Shown: positions 19,999 to 31,134, counted from the first letter of the stretch. The stretch is DNA of 64,000 nucleotides from Nostoc sp. LEGE 12450 (GCF_015206895.1 NZ_JADEXU010000006.1:35400-99399), one strand, 5' to 3'. The notes: a model not told the origin generated them from the letters alone. Numbers and translations: made by a program.

Positions 19999-20835
19999 AT
20001 GCTTTCTTTCTCTGTTGTTCTGGACTCCTGCGTTATCTACCCCATGCCTCTGTGTGATACCTTATTCCGTGCTGCCGAAGCAGAACTTTACGAAATTCAT
20101 TTTTCACAAGAAATTCTAGAAGGTGCTACTCGCAATCTTGTAAAGAAGGGAAAGATGACAGATGCCAAGGCTGCACGCTTTCAACAAATGCTCAAGATAC
20201 ATTTTCCTGAAGCAATAGTGGAAGTACCAGAACATCTAGTTGCATCAATGACAAATCATCCAGGTGATTACCATGTTGTCGCTGCTGCTATAGTTGCGAA
20301 GGCAAAAGTAATTGTTACTGCTGATTTAGATGACTTTCCAGCAGAAGCTTTAAAGCCTTGGGATATTGAGGCTTGGCATCCAGATGATTTTTTGGTTTAT
20401 CTTAATGACCAATTCCCAGGAAAAATGATTCAAGTAATTCGGCAGCAATCAGAGGATCTCAAAAACCCTCCGATGACCATTGTTGAATTGCTGGATAAGT
20501 TAGAAAAAAATAATGTTACAAAATTTGCTGGTAGTATTTGCTTCCATGAATATTCTGATGTAATCGTGCAAATTGCCAAAACAACTTTGAAGAGTAAATT
20601 TGCAAGAATAGCACCAGAGGGTGGTCGATACTTTGAGGGTGAACGGTATCGACTCTGGCAGAATCGGGGAATTTTAACAATTACTGCCAAGGACAACCGA
20701 GGGGAAATCCTGCGAGTTGAGAATGGAAAAATTCAGGGAAGTCTTTTATCAGAGGACATTAAGGCATTCCAAATATTTGAACAAAGTTTAGAAACAGAAC
20801 TAGAACAAGCTAAAACACAAAAATCTCAAACCTGA
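19999..20835 (+). CDS. PIN-domain protein (putative toxin) with extra C-terminal domain
   Basis: SVVLDSCVIYPMPLCDTLFRAAE, HPGDYHVVAAAIVAKAKVIVTADLDDFP; about 130-aa C-terminal extension; 4 nt after the antitoxin stop. Confidence 0.88.
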   Translation: MLSFSVVLDSCVIYPMPLCDTLFRAAEAELYEIHFSQEILEGATRNLVKKGKMTDAKAARFQQMLKIHFPEAIVEVPEHLVASMTNHPGDYHVVAAAIVAKAKVIVTADLDDFPAEALKPWDIEAWHPDDFLVYLNDQFPGKMIQVIRQQSEDLKNPPMTIVELLDKLEKNNVTKFAGSICFHEYSDVIVQIAKTTLKSKFARIAPEGGRYFEGERYRLWQNRGILTITAKDNRGEILRVENGKIQGSLLSEDIKAFQIFEQSLETELEQAKTQKSQT

Positions 20836-20893
20836 TAGCTTAAAGTTCACCACTAATGTTACATCTAGTATCGTTGAGTGGGGAAAAAACAGC

Positions 20894-21940
20894 GTGAAAG
20901 CACAGGTATTTAGAGGCGTTAATCAACTGTCTTACGAAGATATCCCAGTCCCAACTGTGGAACCAGATGAAGTGCTGGTACAGGTGCGGGTTGTGGGGTT
21001 GTGTCAGTCAGATATTAAGAAAATTCGTTATCCACTGTATGAACCGCCGCGTATTTTTGGACATGAAACTGCCGGCACGATCGCAGCAATAGGCAATAAT
21101 GTCAAAGGTTGGCAAGTTGGACAACGGGTAGCCGTGATGCACCACATCCCTTGTATGCGTTGCGCCTACTGCCTAAATGATAATTTCTCTATGTGCGATG
21201 TTTACAAAAACATCTCCACAACCGCAGGCTTTAACGCCAGTGGTGGCGGTTTTGCCGATTATGTCAAGGTTCCTGGACATATTGTGGAAAATGGTGGGTT
21301 AATTTCCATCCCGGATAATATTAGTTTTGAAGAAGCAAGTTTTGTAGAACCAACTAACTGCTGCTTGAAGGCAGTGAGAAAAGCTCAAATTGCTCCAGGA
21401 CAAACTGTGTTAGTTACTGGTGCTGGGCCAATTGGGTTAATGTTCATTATGTTGGTGAAGTATTTCGGAGCAAAAGCGATCGCTACTGATTTACTACCCT
21501 CTAGAATTGATAAAGCTTTGAGTGTCGGTGCAGAGGCGGCTTTTGATGCTCGCGATCCCGATTTGCCTGCCAAAATCTCTGCCTTAACTGGTGGACTAGG
21601 TGTTGATGTTACTTTGCTGGCTGTACCCAGTGAAAAAGCCTTCTTTCAAGCACTTGATAGTACCCGCAAAGGCGGTAAAATCTTATTTTTCGCTGAATTT
21701 CCTGATGAGGTGGAAATTCCCATCAACCCAAATATCCTCTACCGTCGAGAAATTGACTTGATCGGCAGTTATAGCTCATCTTATCGGCTTCAGAGTTTAT
21801 CAGCCGATATTGTGTTTAATCAGCGAATTGATGTAAAAGCTTTGATTAGCGATCGCTATCCATTAAAAGATTTATCAGCAGCTGTTGAGCAAGCGATCGC
21901 ACCCACACCGGATACTTATAAAATCTTAATTTATCCGTAA
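20894..21940 (+). CDS. zinc-dependent medium-chain alcohol/sorbitol dehydrogenase
   Basis: GHETAGTIAAIGNNVKGWQVGQRV, HHIPCMRCAYCLNDNFSMC, VLVTGAGPIGLM. Confidence 0.94.
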   Translation: MKAQVFRGVNQLSYEDIPVPTVEPDEVLVQVRVVGLCQSDIKKIRYPLYEPPRIFGHETAGTIAAIGNNVKGWQVGQRVAVMHHIPCMRCAYCLNDNFSMCDVYKNISTTAGFNASGGGFADYVKVPGHIVENGGLISIPDNISFEEASFVEPTNCCLKAVRKAQIAPGQTVLVTGAGPIGLMFIMLVKYFGAKAIATDLLPSRIDKALSVGAEAAFDARDPDLPAKISALTGGLGVDVTLLAVPSEKAFFQALDSTRKGGKILFFAEFPDEVEIPINPNILYRREIDLIGSYSSSYRLQSLSADIVFNQRIDVKALISDRYPLKDLSAAVEQAIAPTPDTYKILIYP

Positions 21941-22008
21941 AAGGAAGATTAGGGAGATAGGAGAGTGTTAAAACTAGAAGTTTAAAGTTCTGTCTGAGAT
22001 TCAGCTAC

Positions 22009-22237
22009 GAAGCTAAAAGGTTCAACGATGAAGCTCAAAGGTTCAACGATGAAGCTCAAAGGTTCAACGATGAAGCTCAAAGGTTCAACGGTGAAGCTAA
22101 AAGGTTCAACGATGGAGCTAAAAGGTTCAACGGTGAAGCTCAAAGGTTCAACGATGGAGCTAAAAGGTTCAACGATGAAGCTCAAAGGTTCAACGGCGAA
22201 GCTCAAAGGTTCAACGGCGAAGCTCAAAGGTTCAAAG
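22009..22237. repeat. 21-bp tandem repeat, 11 copies (consensus aagctcaaaggttcaacgatg)
   Basis: Contiguous units with substitutions at a few fixed positions; no spacers. Confidence 0.97.
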
Positions 22238-22299
22238 TTCACCCTTAAAAACTCAAGTTTCATCCTCATTTCTCTCACTTTCCTCTTGTCCCTAACAAC

Positions 22300-23559
22300 A
22301 TGCTTATTACCCTACTTTTCGTCGCTCTACTGGCTTTCTACGTCGCCTGGAATCTCGGAGCAAACGATGTCGCTAACGCGATGGGAACCTCTGTAGGTTC
22401 CAAAGCTGTCACCCTCAAACAAGCGATAATTATCGCTGGGGTATTAGAGTTTACGGGTGCTGTGTTGTTTGGACATGAGGTAACGGAAACTCTCGCAACG
22501 AAAATTGCTAATCCCGCCTTATTCGCAGCTACACCCCAAATATTAGTTACTGGGATGGTAACGGTACTAATTTCCTGTGGTGTGTGGTTGCAAATTGCCA
22601 CATCACGCGGTTTACCTGTATCCTCTTCTCATGCCGTTGTTGGTGCGATCGCAGGATTTAGTTGGGTAGCTTTAGGAGTAGGTGCAATTGATTGGGCATC
22701 AATTGGCTTAATTAGCATTGGCTGGGTTTTAACGCCGTTAATTAGTGGTGCGATCGCTGCTTTATTTTATAGTCAAATCAAGCACTGGATTTTAGATCAA
22801 CCCAATCAAGTAGTCCAGTTACAAGAATGGATTCCCTGGTTGAGTACTGCGCTGCTAGGTGTATTCGGCGTGATTGTATTACCATCGCTGACTGAACCGC
22901 TAACCAATTTTGTAATTGAGCAAGTTGGTTTTACAATCCCTTCTCATGACATCCCGCTTTTAACGGGTGCAGTAGCAGCTGTTGGACTCACAATCATTAG
23001 TTGGCGACAATTGGGAGATAAGAGAGACAAGGGAGAAATACTTCCAAATCCTGTAGAAAGATTATTCGCCCGATTCCAACTACTAAGTGCTTGCTTTGTC
23101 GCCTTTGCTCACGGTTCTAATGATGTGGGAAATGCGATCGCTCCTTTAGCTGCGATCGTTTACATCAATCGCACTGGTAGCGTACCTACTGATGGTATAA
23201 CTATCCCGCTTTGGATTTTAATCCTTGGTGGTGCTGGTATTGTTGGTGGTTTAGCTGTCTGGGGAAAAAAAGTCATTGCCACCATTGGCGAAAACATCAT
23301 TGCCTTGCAACCTAGTAGTGGATTTTGTGCTGAACTGGCTACTGCTACCACCATCCTCATCGCTTCTCGGCTAGGTTTACCAGTCTCCACATCCCACGCT
23401 CTCGTCGGCGGTGTAGTTGGTATTGGACTAGTGCAAAATATTAAGTCGATTAAGTTCCAAACACTAAAAGGTATTGCTGCTGCATGGCTAATTACAATCC
23501 CTGTGAGTGCTTTACTTAGCGCTGCTATTTTTAGCATCGCTCGAATTTTATTCCGCTAA
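22300..23559 (+). CDS. inorganic phosphate transporter, Pit family
   Basis: NLGANDVANAMGTSVGSKA and AHGSNDVGNAIAPLAAI duplicated signature. Confidence 0.95.
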   Translation: MLITLLFVALLAFYVAWNLGANDVANAMGTSVGSKAVTLKQAIIIAGVLEFTGAVLFGHEVTETLATKIANPALFAATPQILVTGMVTVLISCGVWLQIATSRGLPVSSSHAVVGAIAGFSWVALGVGAIDWASIGLISIGWVLTPLISGAIAALFYSQIKHWILDQPNQVVQLQEWIPWLSTALLGVFGVIVLPSLTEPLTNFVIEQVGFTIPSHDIPLLTGAVAAVGLTIISWRQLGDKRDKGEILPNPVERLFARFQLLSACFVAFAHGSNDVGNAIAPLAAIVYINRTGSVPTDGITIPLWILILGGAGIVGGLAVWGKKVIATIGENIIALQPSSGFCAELATATTILIASRLGLPVSTSHALVGGVVGIGLVQNIKSIKFQTLKGIAAAWLITIPVSALLSAAIFSIARILFR

Positions 23560-24031
23560 GAATTATTAATATTTCCCTAACTTTTTCATCTACTAAATCT
23601 ACTCAAAGTAGAACATAGACTGCAACAACAGCAAAAAAGCGTGTTTTTGCACAATTGCTGCTCATTCATTAGAATGTTGTGCAGGGGATAGCGTAACTTT
23701 GAATTTCCACAGAAAGATACTTTAATCTCCATTTAGAGATATAAACTGTCACAGAAGTTACATTCCACAGAAATTTACAACTAGTTTCGCAAGGCAGATA
23801 ACTTTCTGCCTAAGCACACGCATCTACAAGTCTTTGACAATTACTATTGGTAGCAAAACAATAAATATTTATTTGGAGTGAGATTTATTTAAAAGTAAAA
23901 ATCTCATTGGCAAATATTATATTGATGTACATGAAACTGATCAAAAATAAAAAAGGTGTAATTTCAAGCTAGTTACAGCCATACGACAATCTAAAATCGT
24001 TCGACTGAGGAAAACCGGAGTCCAAAATCGA

Positions 24032-24247
24032 ATGGCTAAATACTTAATCAATGCTGAAAAAATACTGATTATTAAGCAGCAAGGTACATTTGGTGCTTTG
24101 CCAAGTTGTGTTCAGTATGACAGAATTACGTTGAAATGCGGAAGTGCTGTTAAAATTTTTAATTTATCTGACAAAATACAGGAAATTAGGATGAGCGCCA
24201 ATAAAGCGTACCGGAAGCAGCTTTATCGTCAAGGTGTTAGAGGTTAG
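24032..24247 (+). CDS. small hypothetical protein
   Basis: 71 aa, ATG with upstream ccggag; ends 6 nt before next start. Confidence 0.4.
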   Translation: MAKYLINAEKILIIKQQGTFGALPSCVQYDRITLKCGSAVKIFNLSDKIQEIRMSANKAYRKQLYRQGVRG

Positions 24248-24253
24248 AAGCTA

Positions 24254-26593
24254 ATGGGGCGATTCGAGAAGCAACCAGAAAACCCAAGAGTCAGAGGCGA
24301 GCTATCTAGAGCAGCAGAAAATGCTCTTTGGGCTGTAGTTGAAGACTTAGAAAATCTTCAGCAGAATGTCCTCAGAGCGTTGCAGGAAGATGTAAAGCGA
24401 CTTCAGTCAGAAAAAAATCGGTTATCCGATGAGATTCAAGGCTTGGTAGAGGAAAAAGAGCATTTACAACAAGTGCGCCAAATCACCGAACAGCAAGTCT
24501 TAATTCGTCAACTGGCAGAAGTTCTGGCAAAACATATATCTTCACAACTGCAATCCTCTCTGGCAAATTTAGCTAACCAAAGCATAGAGGGTAAGTCTTA
24601 CGAACAAGCTGCGCTGAAGTCCGCTGAAGTGAGCAGCAATGTAGTAGGTGAAATCAATGAAAAAGTCGAACACATGTTTGACAGCCTGGATGACACCGTT
24701 ACTGTTACTTTTAACTCGCTGCAACAGGAGCTAAAAAACTATCAAAGTAATCTTTCCCAACAGTTGTCACGGATGTATAGCCAGCAACAGCAAGGGGAAA
24801 CGATTTTGGCGGAGTTTGTTAACCGCCTGCATGGAGAACTAGAAAAAACTATAGAAGAAACTTCACGTAAACCAGCAGCAGGTACGCCTACTGTTTTACA
24901 GTTTACTGAGCCAGAAAAAAACAATTCTTCTGAGCCATCCCCGCCAACCTTTAGCGAAGTAGTAAAAAATTCCTCTGAGCCAATTTCCGCGATCCCGAAT
25001 CAATTTTTAGAAGAAAGAGAAACCACATTAGAGCCTCCCGTTGTTAGAGAAAACACCGCGAACACAATTTCTGTCTCCATCAAAGACTTGTTGGAAAGAG
25101 AAATAACATCAGAGCCTCCCATTGTTAGAGAAAGCGCTGCGAACCCGATTTCTGTCCCTAACAATGACTTGTCGGAAAGAGAAATAACATCAGAGCCTCC
25201 CATTGTTAGAGAAAACACTGCGAACCCGATTTCTGTCCCTATCAAAGACTTGTCGGAAAGAGAAACGACATCAGAGCCTACTACTCCTGTAGTTCCGCCA
25301 TCGCAGGAAAACGCTGCTGAACCTCTTTCTGTCCTCAATAAGGATTTGTCAGAAAGCGAAACAACATCAGAGCCTCCTATTGTATCTGTGCCAAAGCCGG
25401 AAGCAATACAACCTCCACCTTTACGAAGAAGAAACGCTACTGAACCAAATTCTGTGATCCGCAGAGTGTCGCAGAGCAAACCGAAATCACCACCTTCGAC
25501 TGCGCTAGAGCCGCAACCGGAAGCAAAACCCTCTGAATCGCGATCGCCTAATTCTTCCGGCTTTTCGCAGTTGCAAGTCGGTTTCTTGTTGATTGTCTTA
25601 TCAGCAGTGATATCGTCGCTTTACAACATAGCCATCAAGGTTATTTTCCATGAAGGTTCCCAAATTTTTGGAGTAGTAGATGTAGAACGCCTGCTACCGC
25701 CGACTTTGGGCAATACTCTGTTGATTTTGACGCTCCGGTTTATGGTAGTAGTACCACTGATGGTATTGCTATCCCCCATGTTGCATCCAACACTATGGCA
25801 AGATTTAGAAAACTTGGCTGCTTCAGTGCGAGGAAATCCCACAGCTGCTAATACAGCTACCAAGCGGATTTTGCTATTGTCGGTTGTGAGTGGGTGCTTT
25901 TTGTTCTTGTCTCAGGTGCTAATCTACATTGCGATCGCTCAAGTCACAACTGGAATGGCGATCGCACTGTTCTTTATCTATCCGATGGTTAGTGGGTTAT
26001 TGTCGTGGTTTCTGTTCCGCGATCGCCCCACCACATTCCGCTTCGGTGCGATCGCTGCCATTTGCTGCGGTGAATTGTTAGTTTTAGGAGGTTCTCCCAA
26101 CACCAGTATGGGTAATCCTTCACTAGGAGGCAGCACCGCCCTTCTTTCGGGCGTAGCTTTTGCTGCCTACATAATTCTGACACGGGTATGTGCTAGCAAA
26201 CTGCATCCCGTCACTTTTACCTTAATTAACTTCGTTACCATGTTGTTGTTGAGTTTTATCTGCTTGATGTTACCTTTACCAAGCAATTGGAACTTGATAG
26301 TTTTTGACTCATCTAAAATGCTAGAACTGGTTTTAAGCGCATTTATCTTGGGTGTGCTGACTCTTGCTGGCTATTTGCTGAACAATGTTGGTATCAGTAA
26401 ATTAGGTGCTTCGCGATCGGCGATTATCGGTGGTAGCATCCCAGTTTTAACGGTGATTTTTGCTGGGTTAATCATTCAAGAAAATTTAGAGATTGTGCAA
26501 ATTCTGGGAGTGTTGTTAGTAACCTTTGGCGCGGCGGCTTTCAGCCTAGAAACGATGCGAAATCAGGCTAAACCCTCCAGTAACACGAATTAA
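24254..26593 (+). CDS. DMT/EamA transporter with long cytoplasmic N-terminal coiled-coil and repeat region
   Basis: 779 aa; coiled-coil N-terminus, 27-aa repeats, then about 10 TM EamA-like C-terminal half. Confidence 0.85.
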   Translation: MGRFEKQPENPRVRGELSRAAENALWAVVEDLENLQQNVLRALQEDVKRLQSEKNRLSDEIQGLVEEKEHLQQVRQITEQQVLIRQLAEVLAKHISSQLQSSLANLANQSIEGKSYEQAALKSAEVSSNVVGEINEKVEHMFDSLDDTVTVTFNSLQQELKNYQSNLSQQLSRMYSQQQQGETILAEFVNRLHGELEKTIEETSRKPAAGTPTVLQFTEPEKNNSSEPSPPTFSEVVKNSSEPISAIPNQFLEERETTLEPPVVRENTANTISVSIKDLLEREITSEPPIVRESAANPISVPNNDLSEREITSEPPIVRENTANPISVPIKDLSERETTSEPTTPVVPPSQENAAEPLSVLNKDLSESETTSEPPIVSVPKPEAIQPPPLRRRNATEPNSVIRRVSQSKPKSPPSTALEPQPEAKPSESRSPNSSGFSQLQVGFLLIVLSAVISSLYNIAIKVIFHEGSQIFGVVDVERLLPPTLGNTLLILTLRFMVVVPLMVLLSPMLHPTLWQDLENLAASVRGNPTAANTATKRILLLSVVSGCFLFLSQVLIYIAIAQVTTGMAIALFFIYPMVSGLLSWFLFRDRPTTFRFGAIAAICCGELLVLGGSPNTSMGNPSLGGSTALLSGVAFAAYIILTRVCASKLHPVTFTLINFVTMLLLSFICLMLPLPSNWNLIVFDSSKMLELVLSAFILGVLTLAGYLLNNVGISKLGASRSAIIGGSIPVLTVIFAGLIIQENLEIVQILGVLLVTFGAAAFSLETMRNQAKPSSNTN
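25015..25390 (+). repeat. 81-bp in-frame coding repeats (EREITSEPPIVRENTANPISVPIKDLS)
   Basis: Three full-length and two divergent units visible in translation. Confidence 0.9.
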
Positions 26594-26677
26594 ATGGTGA
26601 GTTTAATCAGTTTGGGTGTAATGGGTGCTAGTTTACCTTCTATCACTTTCACCATCAATCCTGACGCTAATCTGCCC

Positions 26678-26712
26678 AAGATCCCCGAATTCTAAAAGAA
26701 TTCGGGGATCTT
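26678..26712. terminator. 15-bp perfect hairpin aagatccccgaattc-taaaa-gaattcggggatctt
   Basis: Perfect stem, 5-nt loop, downstream of 26593 stop. Confidence 0.6.
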
Positions 26713-28068
26713 AAGTTTTCACGGATAATTTCGGACTCCCGGATAGGTGCAGAGAATACTTAATACAATACGCTTGGGTTAAGGCTAAAAACTAAAACTG
26801 GCGTAGTGGTTCATGTCATTAATTTTGACAAGAAGATAAATTCTTCAATTTCTCTTCTTTCCTTCTTCCTTCTCTGCAAGACGCTGCGCGATCGCGGTTC
26901 GTTATCTTATCTCTCAAATTGAATGGGACAGACCGGTAGGTTGGGTTGAGGAACGGAACCCAACATTATCAAGGCTTTGTTGGGTAACGCTTACACTCAA
27001 CCCAACCCATGAATCCGGGGATTAGGTATGTATTCCATGCAATTGAGAACCACTCTAGTTGAGCGAAGAGTAATCAAAATAACTTGACTTGTAATATATT
27101 TTTAGCAATTTAGCCTGATACAGATAGGGAAAACACGTATATATAAGCAGTACGAGTAGTACTGACTCAAGCAATTGAGCGCAAGTACTTGCTCAAACAG
27201 GAAATTTGCAAGGAGTGAAGACCATTGCAGCATATTTTGGATCTAGAAGATGAAAAAGTAGTAGAAGGGTTGAGAGTAACCCGTTTTTTAAGGTACATGA
27301 ATACATGGAGCGATCGCGCCCGTAAAGCAGCTAGTCCCTTGATCCTACTAAAAGCCCTGCGAGTAAGGCAGAATTCAAAATGCCTCGTTTGTATGTTTTT
27401 GAGGTTGACGAGATGGTATCTTTATTAATGCTTTTGTGTGTTCGTCAACTTAGTCTGCGTAGGCGTAGCCCACCGTAGGTATCGCCTAGATACTTAGATA
27501 AAGATACTTGTATCGTAGTCGGCTGCGGATTCTCGTCTTTTTTTAGTAACACGCTATCTACGCAATTACAGTCTCTCAAGTATATAAAACAGTGCTGTCA
27601 AAATATACTTTCAAGTAGCCGATGAATTAGTTAAATCATGGAATTTTAAAATTCTTTCATGAAAAAAATATAATTCCATTGAAAAACAATCTCTAAATAA
27701 TCATCAGATGGAATCCAATATGTTTTATTATATATATGCCTATTAACTAATTTTTCGTTGATTAACACGAGCAAAAAAGCCTCATGGCTATGCGATTCAG
27801 TCTGAATCAATCGCAGATTTCTGTGTCAAATCATCAACACAAAAGATAAATCAGACTTAGTTTTAAGAGTCAAAACAGAAATATCATCAAACCTTGATTT
27901 AGTCAGAATATAAAATATTTAAATACTCATAATTTATAAGCTTTAAAATACATAATTTTATTCCAAAAGCAAAAAAAAATGGTATGATAAAAAGCGATAT
28001 TTGAAAGAACAATAGGTGCTTTGAAATTGGAATTAATTGATCTACTTGATGTCTACTATCTTCTCTCA

Positions 28069-28143
28069 AGCCAACGGCTCATAGTGCCGAGACATCACAG
28101 GAGGTTGTGAACGAAATGATAGTTCCCAACGAGCCGTTTGGCT
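28069..28143 (+). promoter_or_regulatory. structured element in hetR upstream region
   Basis: agccaacggctc ... gagccgtttggct 12-bp stem with one bulge; inner hairpin tcaca-ggaggt-tgtga. Confidence 0.45.
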
Positions 28144-28544
28144 CAACCTCTGAATGTTGCTACACCTGGTAAGCGGTTGCTTCTGAGATTACTCCCAACG
28201 ATTTCCGACCACCTGTGTACTAAAAATAATTCACCAAAGCTGAATATAAACCATCTTTTTCGAGTAACAAATACCCTAGATAAACCGCGCAAACTAGTTT
28301 TTACTCCGAGTCGGCATAGTGCCATAATTAGGTATAAGCAGTTTGATCTTGTTGCTCTTGAAAGATGAGAATAATCCCACAGAAGTTAAAAGCTTTGTAG
28401 ATTATTTGCAACACAGTTAACTTTTGGGAAGTAAACCGCCGTCAAGCTGGACTTAGTGATATCTATAATTTTCCAGTCAGATGCAGAGACAGTTATGGTA
28501 ACAACGACTAAATCTGCCTGTGTACTAGAAAATATGCGAAAATG

Positions 28545-28589
28545 GTAGTTTGCACTACCGCCGATTTCATGGTTATCGCATACTAATAT
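28545..28589 (+). promoter_or_regulatory. candidate NtcA-type promoter upstream of hetR
   Basis: gta-gtttgcac-tac (GTAN8TAC) at 28545-28558, taatat (TAN3T) at 28584-28589, spacing 25 nt. Confidence 0.5.
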
Positions 28590-28660
28590 AGTCTGAAGTG
28601 AAAAATCGGCTTCAGCCAGGTGTATACTACCTTATTCTCAATCGATTAAAAACTCTGTAA

Positions 28661-29584
<924 letters not shown>

Positions 29585-29698
29585 TTGCACTACGCAAAAC
29601 TCAAAAAGCTTACTTTCTAAGCTTTTCACCGCTTTTGTCCCTAACTTCAAAGTAGGGGGACGATTGGTTTATTTACATTGTCATACTGTACTAATAGT

Positions 29699-29730
29699 AT
29701 AAAAGTCACAAAACTGCTTGTGACTTTTGT
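29699..29730 (+). terminator. terminator downstream of hetR
   Basis: aaaagtcacaa aactgc ttgtgactttt. Confidence 0.75.
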
Positions 29731-30004
29731 ATTGTAAGTATTTAGTTTGCATAATTTGCAAGCGTAAAGCAATTATGACGGATTTTATTATATAGATTAG
29801 ATATTGTTCCTTCAGTCAAGCTAGTATTGACCCCAATAGAACTCAATACTGCTCGGTTAAGTCTAAAAAAATAACTATTTTTTGTGTAAGTCCTCTACGA
29901 ACTTGCTTACCCATGAATTTAAACTTGACAGACTAATAAGATGGGCATTAGAACGCCCACCTTACTAATTAACCTATATTCTCAGCAATTACAAAGCACT
30001 GTAT

Positions 30005-30691
30005 TTAATTAGCGCCGGGTTGCGTTGGAACAGTCGGTTGCGTTGGAATAGTCGGTTGTGCTGGAACAGTCTGTTGCGTTGGAAATGGAACGGTCTCGAT
30101 ACTTGATCCCGCAGGAATGATGGTTGGTGGTGTTGAAGATGAAGCACCGATAACACTATCATCAGCACTAATACAAGTATCCAAGACTTGAGCAGGAGGA
30201 ACATCGATTTGACTACGCAAGCCAACCACACACTGCCCAAAGCGCACGGGTAACAAACTACGTCCACAGTAATTTAAAACTGCCGGATTAGCTTCTTCCT
30301 TAGTACTTAAACTGACACCGACTACACAGGTAGCTAGCTCTTCAGGTCGCCGGGCCTTCCCACAAGAAGAAAGTGCATCTGTCGCAGCAATTTGGGTTTC
30401 CTTATCAATTTTAACCACGCAAGCAGCCAAATCAGTTGGACGCAGTGCAGCTGCACAAGCTTGTGATGCCGCTTCTGCGGTTACGCCCACTTTTAGGAGA
30501 CGGCCTGCACAGTTACTGTAATCATTGCTGTAGGAAGCAGCGATCGCTGGATTGGGTAAGATCGTTGTCAACCATCCAGCTATAGCCAAAACTGGTACTA
30601 TTAAACTTCTGGAGGTGGAACTAACTTGTTTGTTCTTACGTCTATTAACCGCTTTGTTGCTCATTGACATTGCCATTCTCCAAACACCCAA
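30005..30691 (-). CDS. conserved hypothetical secreted Cys-containing protein with Pro/Thr/Gln C-terminus
   Basis: 228 aa; signal-like N-terminus, repeated AxCV/ALRPxxLAxCVV motifs, C-terminal QPTIPTQPTVPTQ repeats. Confidence 0.7.
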   Translation of the reverse strand: MGVWRMAMSMSNKAVNRRKNKQVSSTSRSLIVPVLAIAGWLTTILPNPAIAASYSNDYSNCAGRLLKVGVTAEAASQACAAALRPTDLAACVVKIDKETQIAATDALSSCGKARRPEELATCVVGVSLSTKEEANPAVLNYCGRSLLPVRFGQCVVGLRSQIDVPPAQVLDTCISADDSVIGASSSTPPTIIPAGSSIETVPFPTQQTVPAQPTIPTQPTVPTQPGAN

Positions 30692-31134
30692 AGTTATGCT
30701 AACTCAAATATTTTAAAAATCCTCTGTAATTCAATAATTTCAGCGTGAGCAAAGTATAGACATAATTAATTGTGCCGGAAATTGTGTTAATATAACTGTT
30801 TGAAAGATAAGTAGGCAACGTAAAAAGTATTTCAGAGTAAGAATACTGCGTACACCAATCTGATGATTGAGTAGCCTACGAAACTAAATAAAAACAAAAA
30901 ACTTATTGGCAGAAGTACGGCGTGACAGGTCGGAATTCAGGCTTGGAAGCTAGTGTGTCGGCTCTACCGACTTAAAGCAACTGGCACAAAAGTTGAAGTC
31001 TCTACTCTGGTAGGATACGTCATACCAAAGCAAGCAGCTTCAAAAACCAAGAATCCCCTGATTTTTTTTAATCAGTGGTATGTCAACATAGAATGTTTGG
31101 GTAAAGTTTAAACAGGATTAGATTAAGGAAACTC

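Noticed and set aside
22009-22237. CRISPR array
   Set aside because: Units are contiguous with no unique spacers and no cas genes nearby
21982-22396. Repeat-encoded proteins (MKLKGST)n and (VEPLSF)n
   Set aside because: Open frames result from a 21-bp period; no independent coding evidence
25000-25479. 159-aa minus ORF with repeated GGSDVISLSDKSLL
   Set aside because: Repeats are only the reverse strand of the coding 81-bp repeats of the EamA gene
27479-27493. NtcA site gtatcgcctagatac upstream of hetR
   Set aside because: Spacing is N9 not N8, and it overlaps a dispersed repeat
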